Source of the DNA: Myxococcales bacterium UBA1660
GTDB taxonomy: Bacteria; Myxococcota_A; Polyangia; Polyangiales; Houyiibacteriaceae
DNA: 48,474 nt
Direction of reading: 5' to 3'
NCBI GenBank assembly: GCA_002320815.1
Contig: DCLA01000054.1
Location: 63,511-111,984 of the forward strand
Made by a program: the position numbers and the translations under genes. The notes below the pieces were generated by a model that was given only the letters and a program-made list of their open reading frames with translations, ran no database searches and was not told where the DNA came from. Positions 1-8,891 of this stretch are shown here, piece by piece; the first letter of the stretch is position 1, and each line of letters starts with the position of its first letter.

Positions 1-78
1 GGGGACGCACTTGCCAACTTGCCGAGCGCCTCTGACCCACCGTCCCCGGCAGCCGCCGTCCGCTCCCACAGCCGCCTC

Positions 79-1161
79 TCACCCCCGGCGTCGCTCCGCG
101 CGCCGCGTCGCCGCGGCCAGTACCCCGATGCCCACCGGCTGGGCCATCAGCGCCGCCAACGCGACGCTCGCGCCGTAGCGGTCCGCCAGGACGCCCAGCC
201 CCCACACCGCCCCCAGCATCAGGGGCGTGAACAGGTGCGCCACGGCGTTGACGGTCCCCGACCGGCCCGGTAGCGCCGCGTAGGCGCGGGCGATGGTCAA
301 CGGGTACATCGGGGCCGCAGCAGCGCTCACCACGGCCAGCAGCAGCGCCGAAGGGATCGCGGAGTCCACGACGAGCCAAGCCCCGTAGGCGACGACGCAG
401 AGCGCGGAGGCTCCGACCAGCAAGGCCAGGGACGACACCCGGCGGAGGAGCCGCTCGGTGGCCGCCGCTCCCGCGATCGCGCCCACCACGCCCGTCGCCA
501 GGATCCCGCCGACCTCTGCCGTCGAGAGCCCCGACGCCGCGAGCCGCGCGGTGGCGAAGACCACGACGACCTCGTCCAGGAGCTCGGCGAGGGTCGCCGC
601 GCCCAACCAGAGGAGGAGCTCCCGCCGGCCGAGCGCGAGCCTCAGCGAGCCCCGCATCGGCTCGGCACCGGGCTCTGCTTCGGACGCCTGGGCGGCCCCG
701 GGGGGGAAGCGGTACCGAACCATTGCCCCCGCCCCCACCAGCGCCGCGACCGCCACGCCGACGAGCGCCCCGCGCCAGCCGGCGCCCAGGGCCGCCGCGA
801 GAACCAGCCCGAGCGGCGCGAGGAGATCGCCCACCTCGCCGGCCAGGGCCCAACGGGCGAGGACCCGCTCGGGCGCGTCCGGGTGGAGGTCGACGAGCGT
901 CGCCTCGCCCAGCGAGACCGCCAGGCCGCTCCCCAGCCAGAAGAGCGACGTCCCTACCGCGAGCAGACCGAGGCCTCCCGCGAGCGCCATCGCGGCGCAT
1001 CCCGTCGCCATCAGTAGCAGCCCCGCCACCACGAAGCGTCGGCGGGGATGGCGGTCGGCGAGGAGGAAGAGCGGCGGTTCGAGCACGAAGGCGACGGCCC
1101 CCGGGAGGGTCACCGCCGCGAAGGTCAGCGCCGCATGGGAGACGCCGAGCTCGCCGCGCAT
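79..1161 (-). CDS. MFS family transporter (start uncertain)
   Basis: Predicted inner-membrane transporter of the major facilitator superfamily; the substrate cannot be told. The 360 residues from the only ATG are almost all hydrophobic helices, and the loop motif ADRHPRRRF near residue 37 matches the conserved MFS loop between helices 2 and 3. The frame stays open upstream of this ATG to the stop of the preceding gene at 1270-1272. That extension (1162-1269) encodes a further plausible first membrane helix (LAWLTAALLGVELLDELA), but it contains no ATG, GTG or TTG. The true start may be a CTG (1243-1245), or the N-terminus may be damaged. It lies directly downstream of the VWA/MoxR pair on the same strand and may be cotranscribed. 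The family call is firm; the start is not. Confidence 0.8.
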   Translation of the reverse strand: MRGELGVSHAALTFAAVTLPGAVAFVLEPPLFLLADRHPRRRFVVAGLLLMATGCAAMALAGGLGLLAVGTSLFWLGSGLAVSLGEATLVDLHPDAPERVLARWALAGEVGDLLAPLGLVLAAALGAGWRGALVGVAVAALVGAGAMVRYRFPPGAAQASEAEPGAEPMRGSLRLALGRRELLLWLGAATLAELLDEVVVVFATARLAASGLSTAEVGGILATGVVGAIAGAAATERLLRRVSSLALLVGASALCVVAYGAWLVVDSAIPSALLLAVVSAAAAPMYPLTIARAYAALPGRSGTVNAVAHLFTPLMLGAVWGLGVLADRYGASVALAALMAQPVGIGVLAAATRRAERRRG

Positions 1162-1269
1162 CCCCGCGTATCCGGCCGAAGGGATCCCGCTCGCGAGCTC
1201 GTCGAGGAGCTCGACGCCGAGGAGCGCTGCGGTGAGCCAGGCCAGCCGCTTCGTGACGGCAGTCGCCGA

Positions 1270-3642
1270 TCAGATGGGTTCGGTGTCGCGCACGGTCCCA
1301 GTCTGCCAAAGGGATCGGGAGGCGGCCACACCGGCGGGGCGGCCACAGAGCAGCCGGATCGCGTCGATGGCGGGGCCGAGCTGGTCGGGGTGCTCCCGCG
1401 CGACCTCCAGGTACTCGGTGAGCGTCGATCCGCGGGTGCGCATCAGGCGCTCCAGTAGCGCGATGGCGTCGGCCATCCCCTGCGCGGGCTCGCTGGTGCC
1501 CAGCTCGAGGACCTCGGCGATGACGCCCAGGGCGTCGAGCATCGCCACGCGCTCCAGCTCGTCCGGATCGGGGAGGGAGCGCGTGGTGATGGCCAACGCA
1601 GGGAAGAGCCGGTCGAAGCGTCGCTCGAGGGCCCCACGGTCGCGCCGCGCCGCCTCGAGCTTCGCGCGTTCGCCCTCGCCGAGGGCGTCGAGGCCGAGGC
1701 CCACCTCCGCGTAGGCCGCCGCCATCTCTTCTGCGAGGTCGGCCGCCAGGGGATCGACCGCGGTCTCGTCCAGCCCGGCGTGCTCGTCCAGCGCGCCCTC
1801 GGCGCCGGTGAGCTCCGCGTCGGCGACGGCCCCGTGCCCGAAGTCCGCGGACGTCGCGAGGGCCCGGAGCTCCGCGTCGCCCATCTGCTGGTAGAGCACC
1901 TGCAAGCCCGCCTCGCGCTGCATGGTCGCCAGACGCCGCAGAGGCTCGCTGTCCTCGCCCAGGACGATGATGCTGATCCGCACCGGCACGTCGAGCCGCT
2001 CCTGGAGCTCGCGGATGGTCTCCGGTTCCACCTGGGCGAGGCCGTCGGTGACCAGGACCACCTGGGCCCGGGTGAGCTCCACGTCGGCGCGGCGGGCCTC
2101 GTCGATGAGCGCGAGCGTGTCCTCGAGGGCCTCCTGGATGTCCGTGCCTCCGGAGCGCTCGTGGCCGAGCACGTGCTCGATGGCTCCGAGGGCCTCGGCG
2201 ACGGTCGCCACCCGGCGGGTGGGTTCCACCGCCGAATTGAAGTAGCGGTAGTAGAGGAGCGAGTGGACTCGGCCCGTCGGCCGCTCGAGCCGGGAGACGA
2301 GGGAAGCCAGCTCGGCGACGAGGATCCCGTCGCGCATGCGGGCGCGGTCGCCCAGCATCGAGCCCGAGCCGTCGAGGAGATAGAAGCGCACCGCCGCTCG
2401 AACCCGGGGCCGCCGCGCGCGGCGCACCCGCCGCCGCCGAAAGCGCCGCACGAGGAGCCGCCGCGTGGCGAGGTGGTGGATGAGCAAGCGGGGGTCGTCC
2501 AGGATGGCGTCGACCACGTCCCGGGGATGCTGCCCCTGGTGGAGCTCCATCGCGGGGGTGGGGAAGGGGACCCGCTCCACCGAGGCCACCGGGGAGTCCA
2601 CCTGCTCGCGTTCGACGCCGCCGCCCACGTCGAAGAAGCCGTCGACCCCGAGGACCATGCGGAGCAGGGCGCGGCGTGCGTCGGCGCCGAGCTCGCCGCG
2701 CCGCCGCCGCAGGGCGACCGCGTCCGAAGGGCCCGCGACCTCCAGCGCCCGCTCGACGTGCTCGCTGGCCTTGGCGAACCCTTCGTCGACCGCCGCCTGG
2801 GCCCGGGCGGGCAGCGCGTGGGAGCCGTCCACGTCCAGCCCCTCCGCGAGCGTCGCCAAGGCCCGGGAGATCGGCCGGCTGCTCCCGGCTCGCAGATAGG
2901 CGCTGGCCGCGCAGACGGCGAGGACCTGCCGCGAGTCTCCCCGGCGCTGGGCCGCCCGGAGCTGTTCGCTCAGATCGAGGTCGTCGCGCGGGCCCGCCGC
3001 GACCAGCCGGCGGAGCTGGTCGAGCTCCCGGGCGACCACCCGCCGCCGCGAGGCGAAGGGCTCCCGGTCGCGGGCCGCGGCTTCGCCTTCCAAGAGGAGC
3101 CGGCGCGCCGCCTCCAGGAGCCGCCGCCGCCGATTGATCCGCTCGGTCTCGGCCGCGGCTTCGTCGATGAGGGCATCGACGCCGGCGAGCGCCAGCACGC
3201 TGCCCGCTTGCCGGCCCCCTTCGAGCGCCCGGCCGATGCCGGGGAGGCTGGCGATCCCCTGGGTCAACGCCCGGCGGGCATGGCGAGAAGGCGCGGCCCA
3301 GGCCTGGTCCATGGAGAGGGCCCAGTGCTGCACGCCGAGGCACCAGTCCACCGTCGCCGTGGGCGGCGGCCGCCCCGACCGCGCGGCGCGCTCGAGCCGT
3401 TCGACGTTCCGCGCCAGCTCGCCGGCCACCGACGCGCGGTAATCTCGCCACCGGTCGAGGGTGGGGGCCTCCTCGGCGAAGGCGCGGAGCGCGCTCGCCT
3501 GCACCGAGGGGTCGCGGCGCGGACCCGCGAGCCGCAGCCAGGCGCGACGCAGCCAGTGGGCCTCGTCCCGGAGGGCCTCCGGCGTGGCCCACAGGCGAGC
3601 CAGCCGCTCCCCCAGCGCTTCGAAGTCGACGTCCTCGCTCAT
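1270..3642 (-). CDS. VWA domain protein, ViaA-like partner of MoxR ATPase
   Basis: A 790-residue soluble protein with a C-terminal-half von Willebrand factor A domain. The metal-ion-dependent adhesion site is complete: DGSGS at 424-428, Thr500 in SGGTD and Asp533 in VTDG. The N-terminal 400 residues are Arg/Ala/Leu-rich and probably helical. The gene starts 23 bp after the stop of a MoxR-type AAA+ ATPase, the same order as ravA-viaA in enterobacteria. In that family the pair acts as a chaperone-like module inserting or remodelling metal-containing complexes. I chose the ATG at 3642 (MSEDVDFEALG) over an upstream open extension that would run into the ATPase gene. E. coli ViaA is about 480 residues, so this homologue is much longer. 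Its client is unknown. Confidence 0.8.
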   Translation of the reverse strand: MSEDVDFEALGERLARLWATPEALRDEAHWLRRAWLRLAGPRRDPSVQASALRAFAEEAPTLDRWRDYRASVAGELARNVERLERAARSGRPPPTATVDWCLGVQHWALSMDQAWAAPSRHARRALTQGIASLPGIGRALEGGRQAGSVLALAGVDALIDEAAAETERINRRRRLLEAARRLLLEGEAAARDREPFASRRRVVARELDQLRRLVAAGPRDDLDLSEQLRAAQRRGDSRQVLAVCAASAYLRAGSSRPISRALATLAEGLDVDGSHALPARAQAAVDEGFAKASEHVERALEVAGPSDAVALRRRRGELGADARRALLRMVLGVDGFFDVGGGVEREQVDSPVASVERVPFPTPAMELHQGQHPRDVVDAILDDPRLLIHHLATRRLLVRRFRRRRVRRARRPRVRAAVRFYLLDGSGSMLGDRARMRDGILVAELASLVSRLERPTGRVHSLLYYRYFNSAVEPTRRVATVAEALGAIEHVLGHERSGGTDIQEALEDTLALIDEARRADVELTRAQVVLVTDGLAQVEPETIRELQERLDVPVRISIIVLGEDSEPLRRLATMQREAGLQVLYQQMGDAELRALATSADFGHGAVADAELTGAEGALDEHAGLDETAVDPLAADLAEEMAAAYAEVGLGLDALGEGERAKLEAARRDRGALERRFDRLFPALAITTRSLPDPDELERVAMLDALGVIAEVLELGTSEPAQGMADAIALLERLMRTRGSTLTEYLEVAREHPDQLGPAIDAIRLLCGRPAGVAASRSLWQTGTVRDTEPI

Positions 3643-3665
3643 CCGCGCCCCCGCTCGTGCCCCGC

Positions 3666-6044
3666 TCACGCGCCCCAGAGTGCGTCCATGGCCGCCCGCC
3701 GGGCCTCGCCTCGGGAGTCCAGGAGCACGTCGGCCAGCGCGCGGAAGCGCGCTTCCAGAGCGTCGGCCCGGGCCTGGGCGACGGGGAGGAGGTCGGCGAC
3801 CAGGCGCACCTCCAGACACGAGCGGAGCAGCGCGCGCTCGTCGAACGCGACGGCGGCCAGGGCGACCGCCTCGTCCCCGGAGCGGTGCCAGCGCTCGAGA
3901 TAGGCGACCAGCGCTTCGAGGCGCCCGAGGTCCCGGTCGGCGAGCGTCGCTCGTCGCTCCTCGTCCAGTCGTCCGACCTCGGCGCGGAGGGCTCCCAGGT
4001 CCCCCGGCCATCCTTCGTCGGCGGCGCTGGCCAGCAGCCCGGCGAGCTCGGCGAGCGCGTACGCGAGGGGTACCCGGCTCGGGCCCCGGAGCGCGCGGTA
4101 CGCGCCGAGATCATGGGTCTCGGGCACCGGGCGCGGTTCGTCACCGCGGACGAGGGCCGCGGCGAGCCACTCCAGGTGCTGGGCTCGGGATAGGTCCTCC
4201 ACGAGCGTGAGCCGACCGAGCTCCTCGAGCACCTGCCGGACCTCCTGGACCAGGCGCCCTCGGTCGGCCTCCCGGACGTCGGCGTAGGCGGCTTCCAGCA
4301 GGGGCGCGATGCGGCGCCCCAGGGTGCGCCGGGCGGCTCGGGCGTCGGGGATCCCGAGCGCCGCCGCGCGGTCTTCGAGGGGTCGCAGTCGCGCGACCAC
4401 CGGCTCCAGCCCGTCGGCCACCGCGCCGAGCCGGGCCGCGCTCGCGCTCGCGCCCTCCCACCCGCGGCCCACGTCGTACGTCATCAGCTCGGTGAGGGTC
4501 TCCAGATGCTCCCCGAGGCGGAGGCCTCCCTTGGCGAAGCGGGCCTCGAGCTCGCGGAGCTCGACGCCGGCGACGCCCGCGGCCAGGAGCCGCTCGCGCA
4601 GGTCCACCGCGGCCTCGAACGCGCCGAGGTGCCGTTCCAGGAAACCCTCCCAGGCGGCGGCGCCGTCGCCGGGACCGGGCTCGTCGATGCCGGCGGTCAG
4701 CCCGTTGAAGGCCACCACGTCGCCGAGCGCCGCGAGCGCTCGACCGCGGGCCGCGCGGATCGCGGCCGGGTCGGTGGGACCTCGGCGCTCGGCGTCGTCC
4801 GCGGCGTCCGCCACGCCGAGGACCGTGGCGAGGGTGGGGTCGCCGGCCAGCGACGCCACCGCGCTCGCCAGGGGGTCGACGGGCGCCGGCGTGTGCGCTT
4901 CGAGCTTCGCCGGCTCGCTCGCCGGCTCCTCGACCGCGCTCACCGCGGCCTCCGGGGGAAGCTCGGGGATCGCCCGCAGGCACTCCCGGAAGATCTCCAG
5001 CTCGGCGCGGACCAGCTCCAACTGCCGTCGCTCCCGTGGGTCGCTTTCCCGGGCCAGCAGGTCCTCGATGTCGTCCGGGCGAGGCCCGGAGAGCATGAGC
5101 GCCAGGCGGAGCGCGCCGAGGTCCTCCCGGGTGGCCACCAGCTCGCGGTCCGGGGCGCGGGTCGCCTTGTCGTGCACCACCAGCACGCGGAGGAGCTCGG
5201 CGATGCGGATGTAGGCCCGGGTGGAGAAGTAGCGCGTGGCGCTGAAGGTCGGGTCGGCGCGCTCGAGCTGCGCGGTGCGCTCGTCGAACGCGCGGCCGAG
5301 CTGGATGGCGGCCTGGAGCACGGCGCGGGGGACCACCACCTGGTCCACCATCGCCTGGAGCACGTCGATGTCCTCCACCGTCAGCGGGCGGCGGAGGTCG
5401 TCGCCCCGATCGAGCACCCGGGCGACGACCTCGTCGAGGCGCTCGGGGTGAGCGAAGCCGCGCGGCACGAAGCCCACGAAGGCGATCCGGTCGACGAAGG
5501 CCAGGAGGGTCAGCCGGCTCTCCTCGAGGACCTCGGCCAGGTAGCGGTTGCTGGTCATCACCGCGCACTCGATGAGGCCCCGGGTGATCTTGCTGCCCTG
5601 CTTCAGCTCGCGCTCTTCCAGGATGTTGAGGGTGGAGCGCAGGAGCATGTCCCGGCCGTCGAGGACCTCGTCGAGGAAGGCGTGGACCGCGCCCAGCATG
5701 CCTTCGTCGGTGAAATGCTCCATGCGCCCGGTCTCGGTCAGCGTGCGGAAGTCCACCGGCCCGATGAGCTCGGTTTGCACCGTGCTCTCGGTGAACTGCT
5801 TGGCGAAGAGGCTGGGGCTGCCGGTGTCCTCGTGGACGATGCGGCCGAGGGGGGCGCTCACCAGGGCGCTCTTGCCGGTCCCGGGCGGGCCGGTGACCAG
5901 CACGTGTTCCCGGGCGATCAGCGCCAGCGCGATCTGCGTGATCAGATCCTCGCGCTCGACGAAGCGCTCGCGGACCTCGGCGAAGAACGCGGCGAAACGA
6001 TCACAGGCGACGGCGATGCGCGCGGGCGACGGGAGGCTGGCCAC
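3666..6044 (-). CDS. MoxR-type AAA+ ATPase, RavA-like
   Basis: A 792-residue AAA+ ATPase of the MoxR/RavA group. Walker A is GPPGTGKS at residues 52-59, Walker B is VHAFLDEV at 120-127, and sensor 1 is in VMTSNRYL at 162-169. Roughly the first 310 residues form the ATPase module; the remaining 480 are Leu/Ala/Glu/Arg-rich and probably helical, with no domain I can name. RavA of E. coli is about 500 residues, so the C-terminal part is an extra or replaced module. It is followed closely by the VWA gene, the usual partner of MoxR ATPases. It is divergent from the oxidoreductase operon, with 62 bp between the start codons. The ATPase call is certain; the RavA label rests on gene order. Confidence 0.88.
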   Translation of the reverse strand: MASLPSPARIAVACDRFAAFFAEVRERFVEREDLITQIALALIAREHVLVTGPPGTGKSALVSAPLGRIVHEDTGSPSLFAKQFTESTVQTELIGPVDFRTLTETGRMEHFTDEGMLGAVHAFLDEVLDGRDMLLRSTLNILEERELKQGSKITRGLIECAVMTSNRYLAEVLEESRLTLLAFVDRIAFVGFVPRGFAHPERLDEVVARVLDRGDDLRRPLTVEDIDVLQAMVDQVVVPRAVLQAAIQLGRAFDERTAQLERADPTFSATRYFSTRAYIRIAELLRVLVVHDKATRAPDRELVATREDLGALRLALMLSGPRPDDIEDLLARESDPRERRQLELVRAELEIFRECLRAIPELPPEAAVSAVEEPASEPAKLEAHTPAPVDPLASAVASLAGDPTLATVLGVADAADDAERRGPTDPAAIRAARGRALAALGDVVAFNGLTAGIDEPGPGDGAAAWEGFLERHLGAFEAAVDLRERLLAAGVAGVELRELEARFAKGGLRLGEHLETLTELMTYDVGRGWEGASASAARLGAVADGLEPVVARLRPLEDRAAALGIPDARAARRTLGRRIAPLLEAAYADVREADRGRLVQEVRQVLEELGRLTLVEDLSRAQHLEWLAAALVRGDEPRPVPETHDLGAYRALRGPSRVPLAYALAELAGLLASAADEGWPGDLGALRAEVGRLDEERRATLADRDLGRLEALVAYLERWHRSGDEAVALAAVAFDERALLRSCLEVRLVADLLPVAQARADALEARFRALADVLLDSRGEARRAAMDALWGA

Positions 6045-6106
6045 CGCCCGAGGGTAGACGTGGTGGGGGTGGACAGGGGCGAGCTTTTGCCGGAGGTTCG
6101 GCGCGC

Positions 6107-7369
6107 ATGCCCGCTCGGCGCCTACGACCCCTCCACGGCCCCGTTCACTTCCGGGTGGACGGGGACACCTGTCACGCGGCCCCGGGCGAGACCGTGGCCA
6201 CCGCGATGGTGGCCAGCGGCCGCTGGCTCTTCGGGCGCAGCATCAAATACCACCGGCCCCGGGGTCCCCAGTGCTTCGTCGGCCGGTGCGACGGGTGCCT
6301 GCTGCGCATCGATGGGGTGCCCAACGTGCCGGGCTGTCAGACCACCGCGCGGGAGGGCATGCGGGTCGAGACGCAGAACGTCGTCGGCTCCGCGGCCCTG
6401 GACCTGCTGGCCCTGACCGACATCGCCTACCCCGAGGGCATGGACCACCACCACATGTTCACGCGTTTCGCGCCGCTGAACCGGCTGATGAAGAAGGTGG
6501 CCCGGCAGATCGCCGGGGTAGGGACCCTGCCCAGCGCACCCCAGGCGCCGCGCCGGGTCCGCGACGAGGACGTGGAGGTGCTGGTGCTCGGCGGCGGCAA
6601 CGCCGGTCTGCGCGCCGCCAACGAAGCCGCCCGGGCCGGGGCTCGGGTGACCCTGCTGGAGCCCCGACGGCTCGGCGGCCTGGCGGCCTTGACCTTCGAC
6701 CCGGTGGTCGAGAAGGGGCCGCCCGTGGAGCTCCGCCGCGCCGCGGCCATGGGCGTCTACCACGAGGTCGGCGCCGGCTTCCGCGGTCGCGAGGAGGCCT
6801 CCGACGAGGTCCGCTGGATCATCGCCCGGGACGACGACGGCCTGCTCCGCTTCCGCGCGCGCCGGCTCATCGTCGCCACCGGGTCCAACGAGACCAGCGT
6901 CGCCTTCCCCGGCAACGACCGCCCCGCGGTGATCGGCGCGGTGGGCGCGCTGGAGCTCTTGCGGCAGGGGATCCTCCCCGGGAGCCGGGTCCTCCTCGTC
7001 GGCGCCGGGCGTGGCCTGAAGGTCGCGGCCCGGGAGCTCCGGCGGGCCGGGGCGGAGACCTTCGGCCCCTACGGGGAAAGCGATCCCATCGCGCTGGAGG
7101 GGCGCTGGGCGGTCAAGGGCGCCCGGGTCGGGACCGAGGGCTTCGACTGCGACCTGGTGGTCATGGGCGGCCCCCTGGCGCCCAACGTGGAGCTGGCGAT
7201 GCAGGCCGGCGCGGAGGTCACCTTCGACGGCAAGGTCTTCGTGGCCGTGGCCGACGACGAGGGGCGCACCGCCGACCCCAGCCTCTTCGCCATCGGTCGC
7301 TGTACCGGCCGACGAGGCGCGGCCGGCCAAGCCCAAGCGGCGGCCGCGGGGCAGGCGGCGGCGCGATGA
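6107..7369 (+). CDS. Fer2/pyridine-nucleotide oxidoreductase subunit (sarcosine/opine oxidase type)
   Basis: A 420-residue subunit of a flavin and iron-sulfur dehydrogenase. Residues about 10-95 form a 2Fe-2S (Fer2_4) domain with cysteines in CFVGRCDGC followed by a fourth Cys in NVPGCQT. A Rossmann motif GGGNAG starts the FAD/NAD disulfide-oxidoreductase domain, with a second nucleotide motif GAGRGL near residue 307. In HcnAB and many opine or D-hydroxyproline dehydrogenases these domains sit on separate subunits; here they are fused, and the usual C-terminal BFD-like 2Fe-2S domain is missing and is encoded by the next gene. A GGAGG at 6092-6096 supports the start. The stop overlaps the next start as ATGA. 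The substrate is probably an N-substituted amino acid or imino acid, which is an inference. Confidence 0.82.
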   Translation: MPARRLRPLHGPVHFRVDGDTCHAAPGETVATAMVASGRWLFGRSIKYHRPRGPQCFVGRCDGCLLRIDGVPNVPGCQTTAREGMRVETQNVVGSAALDLLALTDIAYPEGMDHHHMFTRFAPLNRLMKKVARQIAGVGTLPSAPQAPRRVRDEDVEVLVLGGGNAGLRAANEAARAGARVTLLEPRRLGGLAALTFDPVVEKGPPVELRRAAAMGVYHEVGAGFRGREEASDEVRWIIARDDDGLLRFRARRLIVATGSNETSVAFPGNDRPAVIGAVGALELLRQGILPGSRVLLVGAGRGLKVAARELRRAGAETFGPYGESDPIALEGRWAVKGARVGTEGFDCDLVVMGGPLAPNVELAMQAGAEVTFDGKVFVAVADDEGRTADPSLFAIGRCTGRRGAAGQAQAAAAGQAAAR

Positions 7370-7638
7370 AGGACAAGACCATCGTGTGCCGCTGCGAGGA
7401 CGTGACCTTGCACCAGGTCGACGAGGCGATGGCCCGGGGCCACCGGGACCTCGAGTCGCTCAAGCGCTACACCGGCTTCGGCACCGGGTTCTGTCAGGGC
7501 AAGCAGTGCGTCGCGCTCTGCGCGCGGCTCCTGGTCGAACGCGGCGGGGACCCGCCCACTCGGCCCATCACGCCCCGGCCGCCGGTGCGCCCTCTGGCCC
7601 TCGCCGACCTGGCGCTCCTGGTGGAGGACGAGGGATGA
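7366..7638 (+). CDS. BFD-like [2Fe-2S] protein, stand-alone subunit
   Basis: A 90-residue protein whose first half is a bacterioferritin-associated-ferredoxin-like 2Fe-2S domain. The four ligands are visible as Cys8 and Cys10 (VCRCED) and Cys43 and Cys48 (CQGKQC), with GFGTGFCQGKQC typical of the domain. In sarcosine-oxidase alpha and HcnB-type proteins this domain forms the C-terminus of the pyridine-nucleotide subunit; here it is a separate gene fused to neither neighbour. Both ends overlap neighbouring genes by ATGA, which points to strict translational coupling and fixed subunit stoichiometry. The Pro-rich tail (residues 60-80) has no recognised role. It probably passes electrons between the two flavoprotein subunits. 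Confidence 0.8.
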   Translation: MKDKTIVCRCEDVTLHQVDEAMARGHRDLESLKRYTGFGTGFCQGKQCVALCARLLVERGGDPPTRPITPRPPVRPLALADLALLVEDEG

Positions 7639-8837
7639 GCGAAGAGCTCACGCGCCCCTTCGAGGCCCTCCCGGAGTCCTGCGATGTCCTCGTCGTCGGC
7701 GCCGGGATCATGGGGCTCGCCACCGCCCATCACCTCGCGCGCCTCGGTGCCGGGCGGATCGTGGTCGTCGACCAGAGCTACCTCTGCAGCGGCGCCTCGG
7801 GGCGCAACGGCGGCGGGGTCCGCGCCCAGTGGGCCAGCGAGATCAACATCGGGCTCATGAAGCGCTCGCTGGCGCTATGCGCCGACTTCGCGACCGAGAT
7901 GGGGATCAACGTCTGGTTCCGGAAGGACGGTTACCTCTTCCTCGCGCGCAACGAGAAGCGACGCGCCGAGCTCGAGGGCTCGGTGGCTCTGCAGCGAAGC
8001 CATGGTCTGCCGACCCGGATGATCGGCCCCGCCGAGGTGGCCGCCATCGTCCCCGAGCTCGACGTGGGCCGGGTGGTGGCCGCCAGCTACAACCCCGACG
8101 ACGCGGTGGTCTTCCCCTGGCCCTTCGTCTGGGGCTACGCCCGCTCCTGTCAGCGCCAGGGCGTGGAGATCTTCCCCTTCGTCGAAGCGGAGCTCGAGAC
8201 CGAGAACGGCCGCGTCGCCGGCGCGCTGCTGCGTTCGCGACGCACCGCGAACGCCGGCGCCGAGCACCGGATCCGCGCCGGGCTGACGATCCTGGCCACG
8301 GGCGCGTGGTCGCCGGAGGTCGCCCGGCCGCTGGGCCTGGAGCTGCCCAACCATCCGCACCGCCACGAGATCTGCAGCACCGAGCCCCTGAAGCCCTTCC
8401 TGGGACCGCTGGTCGCCGACCTGGAGAGCGGTCTCTACTTTAGCCAGTCGATGCGCGGCGAGATCGTCGGCGGCATCTCCAACAATCGGGTCCCCGACGG
8501 CCTGGACCAGCGGAGCTCGCTTCGTTTCCTGGGGCTCTACGCCCGGGAGCTCACGCGGACCATGCCCATCCTCGGCTCGGTGCGCGTGCTGCGCCAATGG
8601 GCCGGCTGCTACGACCTGACGCCCGATGGGAGCCCCATCGTCGGTCGCGTGGACGGCCTCGGCGACCTGGTGCTCCTCTGCGGCTTCATGGGGCACGGGT
8701 TCATGATGGCGCCCATCATGGGCCTCCTCACAGCGCGCCACCTGATGAAGGGCGAGGAGCAGGAGCTCTTCGACCGCTGGAGCCTGTCCCGCTTCGAACG
8801 GGGGGAGCTCCTCGCCGAGTCGATGATCCTCGGTTGA
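7635..8837 (+). CDS. FAD-dependent oxidoreductase, sarcosine oxidase beta/DAO family
   Basis: A 400-residue D-amino-acid-oxidase-fold flavoprotein, the substrate-oxidising subunit of the operon. The N-terminal ADP-binding motif is GAGIMG at 22-27, followed by an Arg/Asn-rich flavin contact region (GASGRNGGGVRAQWA). The C-terminal stretch DGSPIVGRV and GFMGHGFMMAP is typical of SoxB, HcnC and D-hydroxyproline dehydrogenase beta subunits. The start ATG overlaps the preceding stop (ATGA). No tetrahydrofolate-binding GCV_T domain is present in the operon, so oxidation need not feed one-carbon metabolism as in true sarcosine oxidase. The last codons (ILG and stop) are copied into the tandem repeat that follows. 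The family call is strong; the substrate is unknown. Confidence 0.85.
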   Translation: MSEELTRPFEALPESCDVLVVGAGIMGLATAHHLARLGAGRIVVVDQSYLCSGASGRNGGGVRAQWASEINIGLMKRSLALCADFATEMGINVWFRKDGYLFLARNEKRRAELEGSVALQRSHGLPTRMIGPAEVAAIVPELDVGRVVAASYNPDDAVVFPWPFVWGYARSCQRQGVEIFPFVEAELETENGRVAGALLRSRRTANAGAEHRIRAGLTILATGAWSPEVARPLGLELPNHPHRHEICSTEPLKPFLGPLVADLESGLYFSQSMRGEIVGGISNNRVPDGLDQRSSLRFLGLYARELTRTMPILGSVRVLRQWAGCYDLTPDGSPIVGRVDGLGDLVLLCGFMGHGFMMAPIMGLLTARHLMKGEEQELFDRWSLSRFERGELLAESMILG

Positions 8838-8879
8838 ACGACCCTCGGCTGAACGAACCTCGGCTGAACGATCCTCGGC
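8824..8879 (+). repeat. 15-bp tandem repeat carrying in-frame stops at gene end
   Basis: Three units of TGAACGANCCTCGGC (8835-8849, 8850-8864, 8865-8879) start exactly at the stop codon of the oxidoreductase gene. They are preceded by a partial unit, TGATCCTCGGT (8824-8834), inside its last codons. The 15-bp period keeps frame, so each unit repeats the end of the protein (x-L-G) and a TGA stop. A palindrome CTCGGCCGAG ends the array. It lies between two convergent genes. Confidence 0.85.
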
Positions 8880-8891
8880 CGAGCCGACGAC

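Noticed and set aside
1..78. Open frame at the left edge (19-273, plus strand)
   Set aside because: Antisense to the MFS gene and Arg/Pro-rich; no support. The first 78 bp hold nothing I can name.
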